DNA of 64,000 bases from Luteimicrobium subarcticum (lineage in GTDB: Bacteria > Actinomycetota > Actinomycetes > Actinomycetales > Cellulomonadaceae), in NCBI RefSeq assembly GCF_002798015.1, contig NZ_PGTZ01000007.1:248001-312000 (forward strand). Direction: 5' to 3'. Position numbers and translations under genes: made by a program. Each line of letters opens with the position of its first letter. Positions within the stretch are counted from its first letter, which is position 1. Positions 49,926 to 58,765 of this stretch are shown in pieces. Below the pieces are notes generated by a model that ran no database searches, had not been told where the DNA came from, and worked only from the letters and a program-made list of their open reading frames with translations.

Positions 49926-51473
49926 GTGACCTCCCCGAAGCCCGTCCCGCTGTCCGTCCTCGAGCTCGCGCCGGTCAGCGTGGGCCAGACCGGCGCCGAC
50001 GCGATCCGTGCGGCGCTCGACGTGGCGACCGCCGCCGACGCCGCCGGGTACCGGCGCATCTGGTTCGCGCAGCACCACCTGTCGCCCGGGGTCGCGTCCG
50101 CGCAGCCCGCGGTGCTCGCCGCGCTCGCCGCCGAGCGCACCACGACGATCCGCGTGGGGTCGGGTGCGATCCTGCTCGGCACCACCAGCCCGCTCGTGGG
50201 CGCCGAGCAGCTCGGGACGGTCGCCGCCGCCCACCCGGGCCGGGTCGACCTCGGCGTCGGCCGCGCGTTCACGCCGCCGTCTGCCGGGGGACCTGTCGAC
50301 GCACCTGCGGAGGCGCCGGACGGTGCCTCGGCAGGTGCGCCGGACCGCGGCCGGGTCGTCGACGGGCTCGTCGTCCCGCGTCCCGTGCGGTTCGACCCGA
50401 GGGACCCGACCGTGCGTGCCCGCCTGCTCGCGCAGGTCGCCGCCGTCGGTGCGCGGGACGCCGGTGACTTCCGTGCCGAGCTGGAGACCGTGCTCGCGCT
50501 GCGGGACGGCACGTTCACGTCGCAGGGTCTGCCGTTCACGAGCCCGCCCGTCGAGGGCGCCGAGCTGGACCTGTGGGTGCTCGCGTCGAGCGGTGGGGAG
50601 TCGGCGCGCGTCGCCGGCGAGCTCGGCCTGCCCCTCGCGGCGAACTACCACGTGAGCCCCGGCACGGTGCTCGACACCGTGGCCGCCTACCATGAGGCGT
50701 TCCGTCCCGGGGTGCTGGACGCCCCCTACGTCGTCGTGTCGGCCGACGTGCTCGTGGCGCCCACCGGCGACGAGGCCCGCGCCCTGGCCGAGCCGTTCGC
50801 GACGTGGGTCCGGTCCATCCGGTCGGGTGCGGGCGGCGCCGTCGCCTACCCGGCGCCGGGCACGTCGGTGCCCTGGACGGAGTGGTCCGACGCGGACCGC
50901 GACCTCGTCGCCGACCGCGTCGACTCGCGCCTCGTCGGCTCGCCCGACGAGGTGGTGGCCCGCCTCGAGGCGCTGGCCCGGGCGACGGGAGCCGACGAGC
51001 TGCTCGTCACCACCGAGGCGTTCGACCCCGCCGACCGCGTGCGGTCCTTCGAGCTGCTCGCGGCCGCGTGGGCCGAGCGAGCGCCCGTCGAGGGTGCCGC
51101 CGACGCGGGCGACCGCGTCGCTGCCGGTGCCGTGCTCGTCGACGTGCGCAGCGCCGCCGGACGCGCCGCGACCGGGGCGATCCCCGGCGCGCGCATCACG
51201 GACCGTCACCGCCTCGACTCCCTGTTCGACGAGGCAGGCACGCCGCTCGTCGCGCTCGACACCCCTGTGGTGGTCGTGTGCGGGTCCGTGAACGGCTCGG
51301 GTCCGGTCGCCCGCGAGCTGCGCCGTCGCGGGTTCACCGACGTGACCCACGTCGACGGCGGCTTCCCGGCGTGGCAGGCGGCCGGGCTGCCGACGGTCTC
51401 GCCGGACGAGCCGGCGCCCGCCCCGGAGCCCGTCGCCCTGGCGCACGCCACCTCCCAGCACGTCCCCGCCTGA
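49926..51473 (+). CDS. LLM monooxygenase fused to a rhodanese domain
   Basis: The 515-residue protein joins an MsnO8-type LLM monooxygenase (about 1-375) to a rhodanese homology domain (about 395-495). LLM blocks include SVLELAPVSVGQ, RIWFAQHHLSPGVASAQPAV and LGVGRAFTPPS. The rhodanese part begins AAGAVLVDVRSAAGRAATGA and has the active-site cysteine in VVVCGSVNGSG, then LRRRGFTDVTHVDGGFPAWQ. Fusion suggests the sulfur released by the oxygenase (sulfite, thiosulfate or persulfide) is handled by the attached sulfurtransferase. The start is a GTG with AGGAGAAG upstream. Confidence 0.88.
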   Translation: MTSPKPVPLSVLELAPVSVGQTGADAIRAALDVATAADAAGYRRIWFAQHHLSPGVASAQPAVLAALAAERTTTIRVGSGAILLGTTSPLVGAEQLGTVAAAHPGRVDLGVGRAFTPPSAGGPVDAPAEAPDGASAGAPDRGRVVDGLVVPRPVRFDPRDPTVRARLLAQVAAVGARDAGDFRAELETVLALRDGTFTSQGLPFTSPPVEGAELDLWVLASSGGESARVAGELGLPLAANYHVSPGTVLDTVAAYHEAFRPGVLDAPYVVVSADVLVAPTGDEARALAEPFATWVRSIRSGAGGAVAYPAPGTSVPWTEWSDADRDLVADRVDSRLVGSPDEVVARLEALARATGADELLVTTEAFDPADRVRSFELLAAAWAERAPVEGAADAGDRVAAGAVLVDVRSAAGRAATGAIPGARITDRHRLDSLFDEAGTPLVALDTPVVVVCGSVNGSGPVARELRRRGFTDVTHVDGGFPAWQAAGLPTVSPDEPAPAPEPVALAHATSQHVPA

Positions 51474-51505
51474 CCCCGAGAACCCACCGCACGGAAGGCC
51501 GCACC

Positions 51506-52645
51506 ATGCCCGTCGAGTTCCTCGGCATCGCCACCACGAGCGACGCCTCCGAGACCACCGCACCCACCACGAAGCCCGTCGACCTGCACTACCTGGAACG
51601 CCTCGTGCGTGCCCACGAGGACACCGGCTGGACCCGCGTCCTGTTCGCCTACGGGTCGAGCGGCCTGGAGCCGTCGGCGCTCGCGGGCTGGGTCGCGGCG
51701 CGGACGGAGTCGATCGAGCTGCTGCTCGCGCACCGCCCCAACGTCTCGTACCCGACGTTCGCGGCGAAGACCTTCGCGACGCTCGACCAGGTGTCGCAGG
51801 GCCGCCTGTCCGTCCACTTCATCACGGGCGGCAGCGACCACGAGCAGGCGCGCGAGGGCGACCGCCTGACCAAGGACGAGCGCTACGCCCGCACGGGGGA
51901 GTACATCCGGGTCGTCAAGAAGGCGTGGTCGAGCGCCGAGCCGTTCGACCACCACGGCGAGTTCTACGACTTCGACGACTTCGTGCTCGACGCCAAGCCG
52001 TTCGAGGGACGGGTGCCGACGATCTCGTTCGGCGGGTCGTCCGACGCGGCGTTCCGGGTGGGTGCCGCCGAGGCGGACATCTACGCCGTGTGGGGCGAGC
52101 CCCTCGCGAGCACCGCCGAGCAGATCGCCCGGGTGGCGGCCGAGGCCCGTGCGGCCGGTCGCGCCACGCCCCCGCGCATCCACGCCGCGTTCCGGCCGAT
52201 CATCGCGCCGACCGAGGAGCTCGCGTGGGAGAAGGCGCACCGCATCCTCGGGCGGATCGAGGAGCGCAAGGCGTCGGCGGGCGACCTGCTGCGCCGGTTC
52301 CGTCCCGGGCCGCCGGAGAACGCGGGCTCGCAGCGGCTCCTCGAGATCGCCGAGCAGGGGGAGCGGTTCGACGCCGCCCTGTGGACCGCGACCGCGAAGG
52401 CGACGGGCGGCGGCGGCAACTCGAACGCCCTCGTGGGCACCCCGGAGACGGTCGCCCAGGCGCTCCTCGCGTACTACGACCTCGGCGTGAGCGTCATCTC
52501 GGCGCGCGGCTACGACCTGCTCGACGACGCGATCGACTTCGGCCGGTACGTCATCCCGATCGTCCGGGAGGAGGTCGCGAAGCGCGACGCGGCGCGCGCC
52601 CTGGGCGCCGGCGACCCGCTCGACGCGGCCGAGCCGGCCGCCTGA
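51506..52645 (+). CDS. SsuD-like alkanesulfonate monooxygenase (LLM 5)
   Basis: The 379-residue luciferase-family enzyme shows MPVEFLGIATTSDAS, RVLFAYGSSGLEPSALAG, LAHRPNVSYPTFAAKTFATL, VHFITGGSDHEQAREGD and GGGGNSNALVGTPETVAQ. This pattern is close to SsuD and related alkanesulfonate/sulfone monooxygenases, which release sulfite from sulfonates with FMNH2 and O2. It is the last gene of the plus-strand operon; a perfect terminator follows 10 nt after the stop. The gene symbol is withheld because the substrate cannot be confirmed and no ssuABC is adjacent. Confidence 0.88.
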   Translation: MPVEFLGIATTSDASETTAPTTKPVDLHYLERLVRAHEDTGWTRVLFAYGSSGLEPSALAGWVAARTESIELLLAHRPNVSYPTFAAKTFATLDQVSQGRLSVHFITGGSDHEQAREGDRLTKDERYARTGEYIRVVKKAWSSAEPFDHHGEFYDFDDFVLDAKPFEGRVPTISFGGSSDAAFRVGAAEADIYAVWGEPLASTAEQIARVAAEARAAGRATPPRIHAAFRPIIAPTEELAWEKAHRILGRIEERKASAGDLLRRFRPGPPENAGSQRLLEIAEQGERFDAALWTATAKATGGGGNSNALVGTPETVAQALLAYYDLGVSVISARGYDLLDDAIDFGRYVIPIVREEVAKRDAARALGAGDPLDAAEPAA

Positions 52646-52654
52646 ACGAGACGC

Positions 52655-52694
52655 ACGAACGGGCCCGGCCGCGCGAGCGGCCGGGCCCGTTCGT
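52655..52694. terminator. bidirectional hairpin terminator between the two sulfur operons
   Basis: A perfect 18-bp stem (52655-52672 with 52677-52694) with a GCGA loop separates the convergent operons ending at 52645 (+) and 52707 (-). Confidence 0.92.
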
Positions 52695-52706
52695 CGTCCG
52701 GCGTCG

Positions 52707-54341
52707 TCAGCCCTTGGTCGCGTCGACCAGCAGGTCGAGACGCGAGTCGGCGCCGAGCGTCACGCCGTGGACGTCCTTCTGCGTGCCGAGGATCGACGTG
52801 AGCTCGTGCACGGGCACCTGGTGGTGCTGCTCCACGATGCGCTCCTGCGCCTGGGCGAGCAGCGCCGCGCGCTGCGTGTCGTCACCGGCGGCGAGCTGGC
52901 CCTGGAGCAGCTTCTCGAGCGTGGGGTCGTCGACGCGGTAGTAGTTCGACGCCGCGGACGAGTACGACGTCCGCAGGATGTCGCCGTCGGCCCGCGACGA
53001 GTTCCCCCACGCGGCGTCGAAGTCGCCCGACTGGAGCTTCTGGAGGAAGTCGGGCACAGGCGACGACTCGAGCCGCACGTCGATCCCCACGGCCTTGAGC
53101 TGCTGCTGGACGAGCTCGAGCGACGTCTGGTTGGGGGCGAAGTTGCTGATCCACTGGATCGTCAGCGTCAGCGGCTTGCCACCCTTGGAGCGGGCACCGT
53201 CGCTCCCGGACGTCCAGCCGTCGGCGTCGAGAACCTTCTTCGCCTCGTCCGGGTCAGCGCCGAGGTGCGCGCTCTCGTCGGCGTACCCGGGGGTCGTGGT
53301 GCCGAGCGGGCTCGTCGCGACCGCGAACAGGTCGTCGAGCGCGGCCTGCTGCACCTGCTTCGGGTCGATCGCGAGCGCGACGGCCTTGCGGAGCTCGGGG
53401 TCCTTGCCGAACGTGCTCGACTCGTTGAACGTCAGGCCGAACACGACGCCCGGGTTGGCGCGGTGCACGACGGGCAGGCCGGCGGAGTCGAGCTGGGCGA
53501 CGTCGTTGGGCTGGACGCCGCCGACGACGTCCGACTGCCCGGACGTCAGGGTGCCTGTCCGGACGCCGGCCTCGGGCACCACCCGGAACGTCACCGTGTC
53601 GAGGTGCGCCCCCGTCGTGTTGTCGAACGACGCGGGTGCCCACGCGTACCCGGCGCGCTTCGTGAGCACGGCCTCGACGTTCTTCGTGTAGTGGTCGAGG
53701 ACGAACGGGCCGGACCCGACGACCTTGGTGCCGTCGGCGCGGTCGTCGTACGGCGTCCTGAGGGTCGACTCGGCGAGGATGCCGAGCGCGACCTGCGACG
53801 TGGCCTGCGGGAACGCGGCGTTCGGCGTCGTGAAGTCCACCTCGACCGTGTGCTCGTCCTTCGCGACGACCTTGTCGAGCCCGACGAACGAGCCGATCGC
53901 GTTGAGGGACTTCGCGCCGTTCTTCACGATGTCGTCGAAGGTGTCCTTCACGGACTGTGCGGTCAGGGGGGTCCCGTCGGAGAACGTCACGTCGTCGCGC
54001 AGCGTGAACGTGAACGTCCGGGCGTCCTTGCTGGCCGTCCAGGACGAGGCGAGCCACGGCTCGAGGGAGCCGTCCTTCGGGTCCTGGTACAGCAGCGAGT
54101 CGACGAGCTGGCGGGTGACGTACAGGGTGTCGTTGCCGGATCCGGTGCCCGACGGGTTGAGCGAGATGGGGTCGTTCTGGACGGCGAACACGAGGTCTCC
54201 GCCGTCCGTCGCGCCCCCGGTGCCGCCGTCGCTCGCGGACGACCCGCCGCTGCAGGCGGCGAGGGCGAGGGCGGTTGCCGACGTCGCGGCGACGAGCAGC
54301 GCGGTGCGGGGGCGCCGGGTGCGGCGCGGGAGGTGGGTCAT
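52707..54341 (-). CDS. ABC transporter substrate-binding lipoprotein, family 5
   Basis: The 544-residue periplasmic-type binding protein has a lipobox LAAC with Cys30 after a basic, Ala/Leu-rich signal, then a Ser/Gly linker. The SBP_bac_5 core includes DPISLNPSGTGSGNDTLYVT, FTFTLRDDVTFSDGTPLTAQ, VVGSGPFVLDHYTKN and IQWISNFAPNQTSLELVQQQ. This family binds peptides, nickel, opines or glutathione-like compounds. Here it is the last gene of the transporter operon facing the monooxygenases, so an organosulfur ligand is likely. CCAGGAGA precedes the ATG. Confidence 0.9.
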   Translation of the reverse strand: MTHLPRRTRRPRTALLVAATSATALALAACSGGSSASDGGTGGATDGGDLVFAVQNDPISLNPSGTGSGNDTLYVTRQLVDSLLYQDPKDGSLEPWLASSWTASKDARTFTFTLRDDVTFSDGTPLTAQSVKDTFDDIVKNGAKSLNAIGSFVGLDKVVAKDEHTVEVDFTTPNAAFPQATSQVALGILAESTLRTPYDDRADGTKVVGSGPFVLDHYTKNVEAVLTKRAGYAWAPASFDNTTGAHLDTVTFRVVPEAGVRTGTLTSGQSDVVGGVQPNDVAQLDSAGLPVVHRANPGVVFGLTFNESSTFGKDPELRKAVALAIDPKQVQQAALDDLFAVATSPLGTTTPGYADESAHLGADPDEAKKVLDADGWTSGSDGARSKGGKPLTLTIQWISNFAPNQTSLELVQQQLKAVGIDVRLESSPVPDFLQKLQSGDFDAAWGNSSRADGDILRTSYSSAASNYYRVDDPTLEKLLQGQLAAGDDTQRAALLAQAQERIVEQHHQVPVHELTSILGTQKDVHGVTLGADSRLDLLVDATKG

Positions 54342-54396
54342 CGGTGTCTCCTGGGTGGTTCCGTCGGGGGTCGTCCCGAGGGTGCTGCGGGTGGGT

Positions 54397-56061
54397 TCAG
54401 GGGTGCGCGAGGGCCCGGGTGCCGGGGATCGCCTCGAGCAGCTCGTGGGTGTACGGGTGCTGCGGGTGGTGCAGCACCTGGTCGGCGGGGCCGTGCTCGA
54501 CGACGCGCCCGTTCCGCATGACGGCGACGTCGTGCGCGACCTGCCGCACGACGGCGAGGTCGTGCGTGATGAACAGGTAGCTGACGCCGAGGTCGGCCTG
54601 GAGCCCGGTGAGGAGCTCGAGGACCTGCGCCTGCACGCGCACGTCGAGGGCTGACACGGGCTCGTCGAGGACGACGACGTCGGGGTCGACCGCGAGGGCT
54701 CGGGCGATCGCGACGCGCTGGCGCTGGCCCCCGGAGAGCTCGGCGGGCCGGCGCCCGAGGACCGTGGACGGCAGCGCGACCCGGTCGGCGAGGTCGACGG
54801 CACGGGCGTGGCGGCTGCGGCGGTCCCCGATGCCGAACGCGCGCAGGGGGTCTGTGACGATCCGCTCGACCGACAGCCGGGGGTTGAGCGACGCGTACGG
54901 ATTCTGGTGGACGAGCTGGACGCGGCGGCGCACGGCGCGCAGCGCACCCCCGCGGGCGGCGGTGACGTCCTCCCCGTCGAGCAGGACGCGCCCGCCGGTG
55001 GCGTCTGCGAGCCGGACCGCGACGCGTGCCGTCGTGGACTTGCCGGAGCCGGACTCGCCGACCACGCCAAGGGTGCTGCCGCGGCGGAGGGTGAGGTCGA
55101 CGTCGTCGACGGCCCGGAACGTGCCGCCGCCGACCGAGCGCGGGCGCGGGAACTCCTTGACGATGCCGCGGAGCTCGAGGACGGCGCCCGACCCCGCGCG
55201 GTCGGGTCCGGACGGCGTGCGGTCCCTGGTCACAGCGCCGGCCGGCCGGGTGCCCGCCGGGCGACCTGCGCGCCGGTGGGTCAGGCTCGGCGCCGCGTCC
55301 AGCAGGGCGCGCGTGTACGGGTCGCGGGGGGCGCCGAGGATCTCGTCCGGCGTCCCGGCCTCGACGACCTGTCCCTGGGACATCACGACGATCCGGTCGG
55401 CGCGCTCGGCGGCCACGCCGAGGTCGTGGGTGACGAGCAGCACGCCGGTCCCGGAGCTCGCGGTGAGGTCGTCGAGCCGGTCCAGGATGCGGCGCTGGAC
55501 GGTGACGTCGAGCGCGCTGGTGGGTTCGTCGGCGATGAGCAGGGCGGGCCGTGCGGCGAGCGCGACGGCGATGAGGGCGCGCTGCCGCATGCCGCCGGAC
55601 AGCTCGTGGGGGTACTGGTCGGCGACGCCGTCGGGCAGACCGGCGGCGCGCAGGGCCTCGTCGGCGGCGGCCGCGGCGGACACCCGGTCGGCGAGCCCGT
55701 GGATGCGCAGCACCTCGGCGACCTGGCGGCCGACGCGGTGCACGGGGTTGAGGGACACGGTCGGGTCCTGGGGCACGAGGCCGATACCGACGCCGCGCAC
55801 GGACCGCAGCACGCGGGCCGGGGCGCGGGTGAGGTCGGTCCCCTGGAACGTCACGGTCCCGCCGGTGATGCGCGCGCCGGGGGCGAGCAACCGGACGACG
55901 GCGTGCGCGGTCGTGGACTTGCCGGAGCCGGACTCGCCGACGAGGGCGACGGTCTCGCCGGCGGCGACGGTGAGCGCGACGCCCCGCACGGCGGGGACGT
56001 CGCCGCGCGGGCTGGAGTACGTGACGTGCAGGCCGTCGACGGCCAGGAGGGGAGCGGTCAC
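54397..56061 (-). CDS. ABC transporter ATP-binding protein, fused DppD-DppF type
   Basis: The 554-residue protein contains two complete nucleotide-binding domains. The first (about 5-255) has Walker A GESGSGKST at 42-50 and signature LSGGMRQR. The second (about 290-550) has Walker A GESGSGKST near 326 and signature LSGGQRQR near 436, with Walker B in VVVLDEPVSALD. Each half keeps the oligopeptide-type QDP/QNPYASLNP and RALLDAAPS/HELLEAIPG ends. One polypeptide replaces the usual DppD and DppF. The GTG at 56061 overlaps the permease stop as GTGA. The two halves are joined by a Thr/Arg/Pro/Gly linker. Confidence 0.92.
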   Translation of the reverse strand: MTAPLLAVDGLHVTYSSPRGDVPAVRGVALTVAAGETVALVGESGSGKSTTAHAVVRLLAPGARITGGTVTFQGTDLTRAPARVLRSVRGVGIGLVPQDPTVSLNPVHRVGRQVAEVLRIHGLADRVSAAAAADEALRAAGLPDGVADQYPHELSGGMRQRALIAVALAARPALLIADEPTSALDVTVQRRILDRLDDLTASSGTGVLLVTHDLGVAAERADRIVVMSQGQVVEAGTPDEILGAPRDPYTRALLDAAPSLTHRRAGRPAGTRPAGAVTRDRTPSGPDRAGSGAVLELRGIVKEFPRPRSVGGGTFRAVDDVDLTLRRGSTLGVVGESGSGKSTTARVAVRLADATGGRVLLDGEDVTAARGGALRAVRRRVQLVHQNPYASLNPRLSVERIVTDPLRAFGIGDRRSRHARAVDLADRVALPSTVLGRRPAELSGGQRQRVAIARALAVDPDVVVLDEPVSALDVRVQAQVLELLTGLQADLGVSYLFITHDLAVVRQVAHDVAVMRNGRVVEHGPADQVLHHPQHPYTHELLEAIPGTRALAHP

Positions 56062-57044
56062 TGCGGGTTCCCTTCGGTGTCGAGCGCGCGGGCGAGCCGG
56101 TTGCCCGCGAGCACGGTCAGAGCGATGACGAGCCCGGGGAGCGTGGTGAGCCACCACTGGCCGGCGAGGTAGTCGCGACCGGCGGCGACGAGGGAGCCCC
56201 ACTCGGGCTGCGGGGGCTGGGCGCCGTACCCGAGGAAGCTCAGGGACGACACGGCGAGGATCGCGGTGCCGAGCTCGAGCGCCCCGAGGACGAGGACGGG
56301 CCCGAGGGAGTTCGGCAGCACGTGCACCCCGAGGACGCGCCACCAGCGCGACCCACCGGCGCGCGCCGCCTCGACGTACGCGGAGGTGCGCACGCGCAGC
56401 ACCTCGGAGCGCAGGATGCGGGCGACGGTCGCGATGCTCGTGGCGCCGACGGCGAGGGCGACGTTCGTGGTCCCGAAACCGAGCGCGGTGACGACGGCGA
56501 GCGAGAGCAGGAGCCCGGGGACGGCGAGCAGGACGTCGGCGGTCCGCATGAGCACCGCGTCGACGGCTCCGCCGACGAACCCGGCGAGCAGCCCGACGAC
56601 GGTGCCGCCGACGAGCCCGACCGCGATCGCGAGCAGCGCGGCGTGCAGCGTGGTGCCCGTGCCGTGCACGACGCGGGTGTACAGGTCGCGGCCGAGCTGG
56701 TCGGTGCCGAACCAGTGCGCGGCGGACGGCCCGGTGAGCCGGTCGTCGGGGTGCGCGGCGAGGGGGTCCCCGGACGCGAGGAGCTGCGGTGCGAGGGCGG
56801 CAGCGGCCACCGCGACGAGCCAGAGGACCGCGACGAGCAGCCCGGGGCGGTGCAGGACGAGCCGCAGACCCCAGCGCAGTCGTACCGCCGGCCGGGCGGC
56901 CGTGCCGGAGCCCGCGACCTCCGGGGCGGGGAGCGGGGCGCGCGGGCCGACACCGGTCCCGGACGCGTCGGGGGTCCCGGTCGCGGGCGGGACGGTGGTG
57001 GCGGGGGCCGCGGCGGCGGGTCGGGCGGCGACGATCTCGGTCAT
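56058..57044 (-). CDS. ABC transporter permease, DppC-like
   Basis: The 328-residue membrane protein has a Pro/Ala/Thr-rich N-terminus (about 1-50) and about six transmembrane helices. GTDQLGRDLYTRVVHGTGTT and the EAA loop EAARAGGSRWWRVLGVHVLP are standard for DppC/OppC-type permeases. It forms the translocation channel with the DppB-like partner. It lies upstream of the fused ATPase with a 4-nt overlap. Confidence 0.92.
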   Translation of the reverse strand: MTEIVAARPAAAAPATTVPPATGTPDASGTGVGPRAPLPAPEVAGSGTAARPAVRLRWGLRLVLHRPGLLVAVLWLVAVAAAALAPQLLASGDPLAAHPDDRLTGPSAAHWFGTDQLGRDLYTRVVHGTGTTLHAALLAIAVGLVGGTVVGLLAGFVGGAVDAVLMRTADVLLAVPGLLLSLAVVTALGFGTTNVALAVGATSIATVARILRSEVLRVRTSAYVEAARAGGSRWWRVLGVHVLPNSLGPVLVLGALELGTAILAVSSLSFLGYGAQPPQPEWGSLVAAGRDYLAGQWWLTTLPGLVIALTVLAGNRLARALDTEGNPQ

Positions 57045-57075
57045 CGTGGTGCTCCTGCGTCGGGGGGTCTCGCCG

Positions 57076-58062
57076 TCAGGCGGGCTGGGGGACGGCGGCG
57101 GGCGTGCCGTGACCGCGGGGCGTGCGTCGCCGGCGCCACTGCTCGACGCGCGGGTCGAGCACGGGGTAGACGAGGTCGACGGCGAGGTTCACGAGGACGA
57201 ACACCGTCGCGCCGACGAGCACGACGCCCTGCACGACGGGGACGTCCTGGGACTGCACGGCGGTGGCGGTGAGGCGTCCGAGGCCAGGGCGTGAGAACAC
57301 GGTCTCGGTGACGACGGTCCCGCCGAGCAGCCCGCCGACGAGGAGGCCGGCGGCGGTGAGCGCCGGGAGGGAGGCGTTGCGCAGGGCGTGCCGGAGGTGG
57401 ACGCGGGCGGGGCTCGCGCCCTTGGCGCGGGCAGTCTCCGCGTACGGCTCGCGCAGGGCCGCGGTGAGGCTCTTGGACAGGAGCTGTGCGATGACGGCGC
57501 CCGTGGGCAGGGCGAGCGTGACGGCGGGCAGGACGATCGACGCGAGGCCGTCGTCGCCGATGGCCGGGAACAGGGGGAGGCGGAACGAGAAGCACTGCAG
57601 CAGCACGAGCCCGAACCAGAACCCGGGGACGGCGACGCCGAGGGGAGGCAGCCCGAGCAGGGTGCCGGCGAGCCGACGGTTCCGCGTCAGGGTGGCGGCG
57701 ACAGCGAGCCCGCCGCCGAGGAGCACGGCGAGCAGGAGCCCTGCGGCGGCGATCTGCGCGGTCGGCCCGATGGCGTCCCCGAGGAGCGTGGTCACGGGTT
57801 GGCGGGTGCTCACGGAGCGGCCGAGGTCGCCGTGGAGGACGTCGCCGAGCTGGTGGACGTACTGGACCAGGAGGGGCTGGTCGAGCCCGTACTCGTGGCG
57901 CACGGCGGCGAGCTGCTCGGGCGTCACGTCGGAGGGGTCGGTGCCGAGGAGCAGGGACACGGGGTCGCTGGGGAGCGCCCACAGGACGAAGAACGACACG
58001 GTGTAGGCGGCCCACAGGACGAGCAGAGCCTGGCCGAGCCGGCCGGCGACGTAGCGCAGCAT
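57076..58062 (-). CDS. ABC transporter permease, DppB-like
   Basis: The 328-residue permease opens MLRYVAGRLGQALLVLWAAY with the DppB-type first helix. LPSDPVSLLLGTDPSD follows, then GDLGRSVSTRQPV and the EAA-like motif ETARAKGASPARVHLRHALR. About six transmembrane helices are visible. It pairs with the DppC-like protein. It starts 12 nt after the flavin reductase gene. Confidence 0.92.
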   Translation of the reverse strand: MLRYVAGRLGQALLVLWAAYTVSFFVLWALPSDPVSLLLGTDPSDVTPEQLAAVRHEYGLDQPLLVQYVHQLGDVLHGDLGRSVSTRQPVTTLLGDAIGPTAQIAAAGLLLAVLLGGGLAVAATLTRNRRLAGTLLGLPPLGVAVPGFWFGLVLLQCFSFRLPLFPAIGDDGLASIVLPAVTLALPTGAVIAQLLSKSLTAALREPYAETARAKGASPARVHLRHALRNASLPALTAAGLLVGGLLGGTVVTETVFSRPGLGRLTATAVQSQDVPVVQGVVLVGATVFVLVNLAVDLVYPVLDPRVEQWRRRRTPRGHGTPAAVPQPA

Positions 58063-58074
58063 GGGGTGCTCCGT

Positions 58075-58638
58075 TCAGATCGCGGTGTGGTCGCCGATCC
58101 GGTGGTAGGTGCGGTCGTGGTAGACGAGCGGGCCGGTGGCGTCGCCGCGCGTGCCGTGCTCGAGGGCGCGGAGCGAGACGAGGTAGCTCGACCCGACCGG
58201 GGTGCGCTGGACGACGCGAGCCCGGACCCAGGTGAGGGCGCCGTCGACGACGGGCTCGCCGGTGGGCAGGGCCGACCAGCCTCCGGCGGCGAAGCGGTCG
58301 GTGCCGCTGGTGGCGAACCGGGCGGAGACGTCGTCCTGGTCGTCGGCGAGGAAGCTCACCGCGAGGGTGCGTGCGCGGGAGAGCGCGTCCCAGGACGACG
58401 AGGTGGACGCGATGGAGAACGCGAGCAGCGGCGGGGTCGCGGACACCGAGATCACGGAGGTGGCGGTGAAGCCGACGGGGCGGCCGGTGGCGTCGTCGAC
58501 GAGCGCCACGACGGCCACGCCGGCGGGGTGCTGCCGGAACACGGTCTTGTAGGCGTCGGGGGAGAGCTGCGGCTCGTCCTGCTCGGCGAGGAGGGCGTCG
58601 AGCCCGGCGAGGTCGGGGGTGAGGGGTTCGGCGGTCAT
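58075..58638 (-). CDS. flavin reductase family protein (FMN reductase for LLM enzymes)
   Basis: The 187-residue flavin reductase (FMN-binding split barrel) has TVFRQHPAGVAVVALVDDAT, GFTATSVISVSATPPLLAFS, SFLADDQDDVSARFATSGTD and the C-terminal DRTYHRIGDH. It would reduce FMN with NAD(P)H and pass FMNH2 to the five LLM monooxygenases encoded convergently. It heads the transporter operon. The ATG at 58638 was chosen because TACACA lies exactly 6 nt upstream; an ATG two codons earlier is possible. It has no SD. Confidence 0.9.
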   Translation of the reverse strand: MTAEPLTPDLAGLDALLAEQDEPQLSPDAYKTVFRQHPAGVAVVALVDDATGRPVGFTATSVISVSATPPLLAFSIASTSSSWDALSRARTLAVSFLADDQDDVSARFATSGTDRFAAGGWSALPTGEPVVDGALTWVRARVVQRTPVGSSYLVSLRALEHGTRGDATGPLVYHDRTYHRIGDHTAI

Positions 58639-58765
58639 GGGCATTGTGTAGCAAGACACTCAAGTTTTCTCGCCGTGCGGACGGATTCTTCTCACCCCGT
58701 GGACCTCCGTTGCGAAACACGGGACCGGCGGCCCCTCCCGGCCGAGCGCGCTAGCGTGAGCGTCC

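Noticed and set aside
48087-51563. A 1158-codon minus-strand frame opposite the monooxygenase genes
   Set aside because: It overlaps four genes with clear family motifs. The translation is Arg/Gly/Glu-rich shadow sequence.
58639-58765. Riboswitch before the flavin reductase/transporter operon
   Set aside because: The 127-nt gap lacks SAM-IV or S-box cores and the gene appears leaderless.
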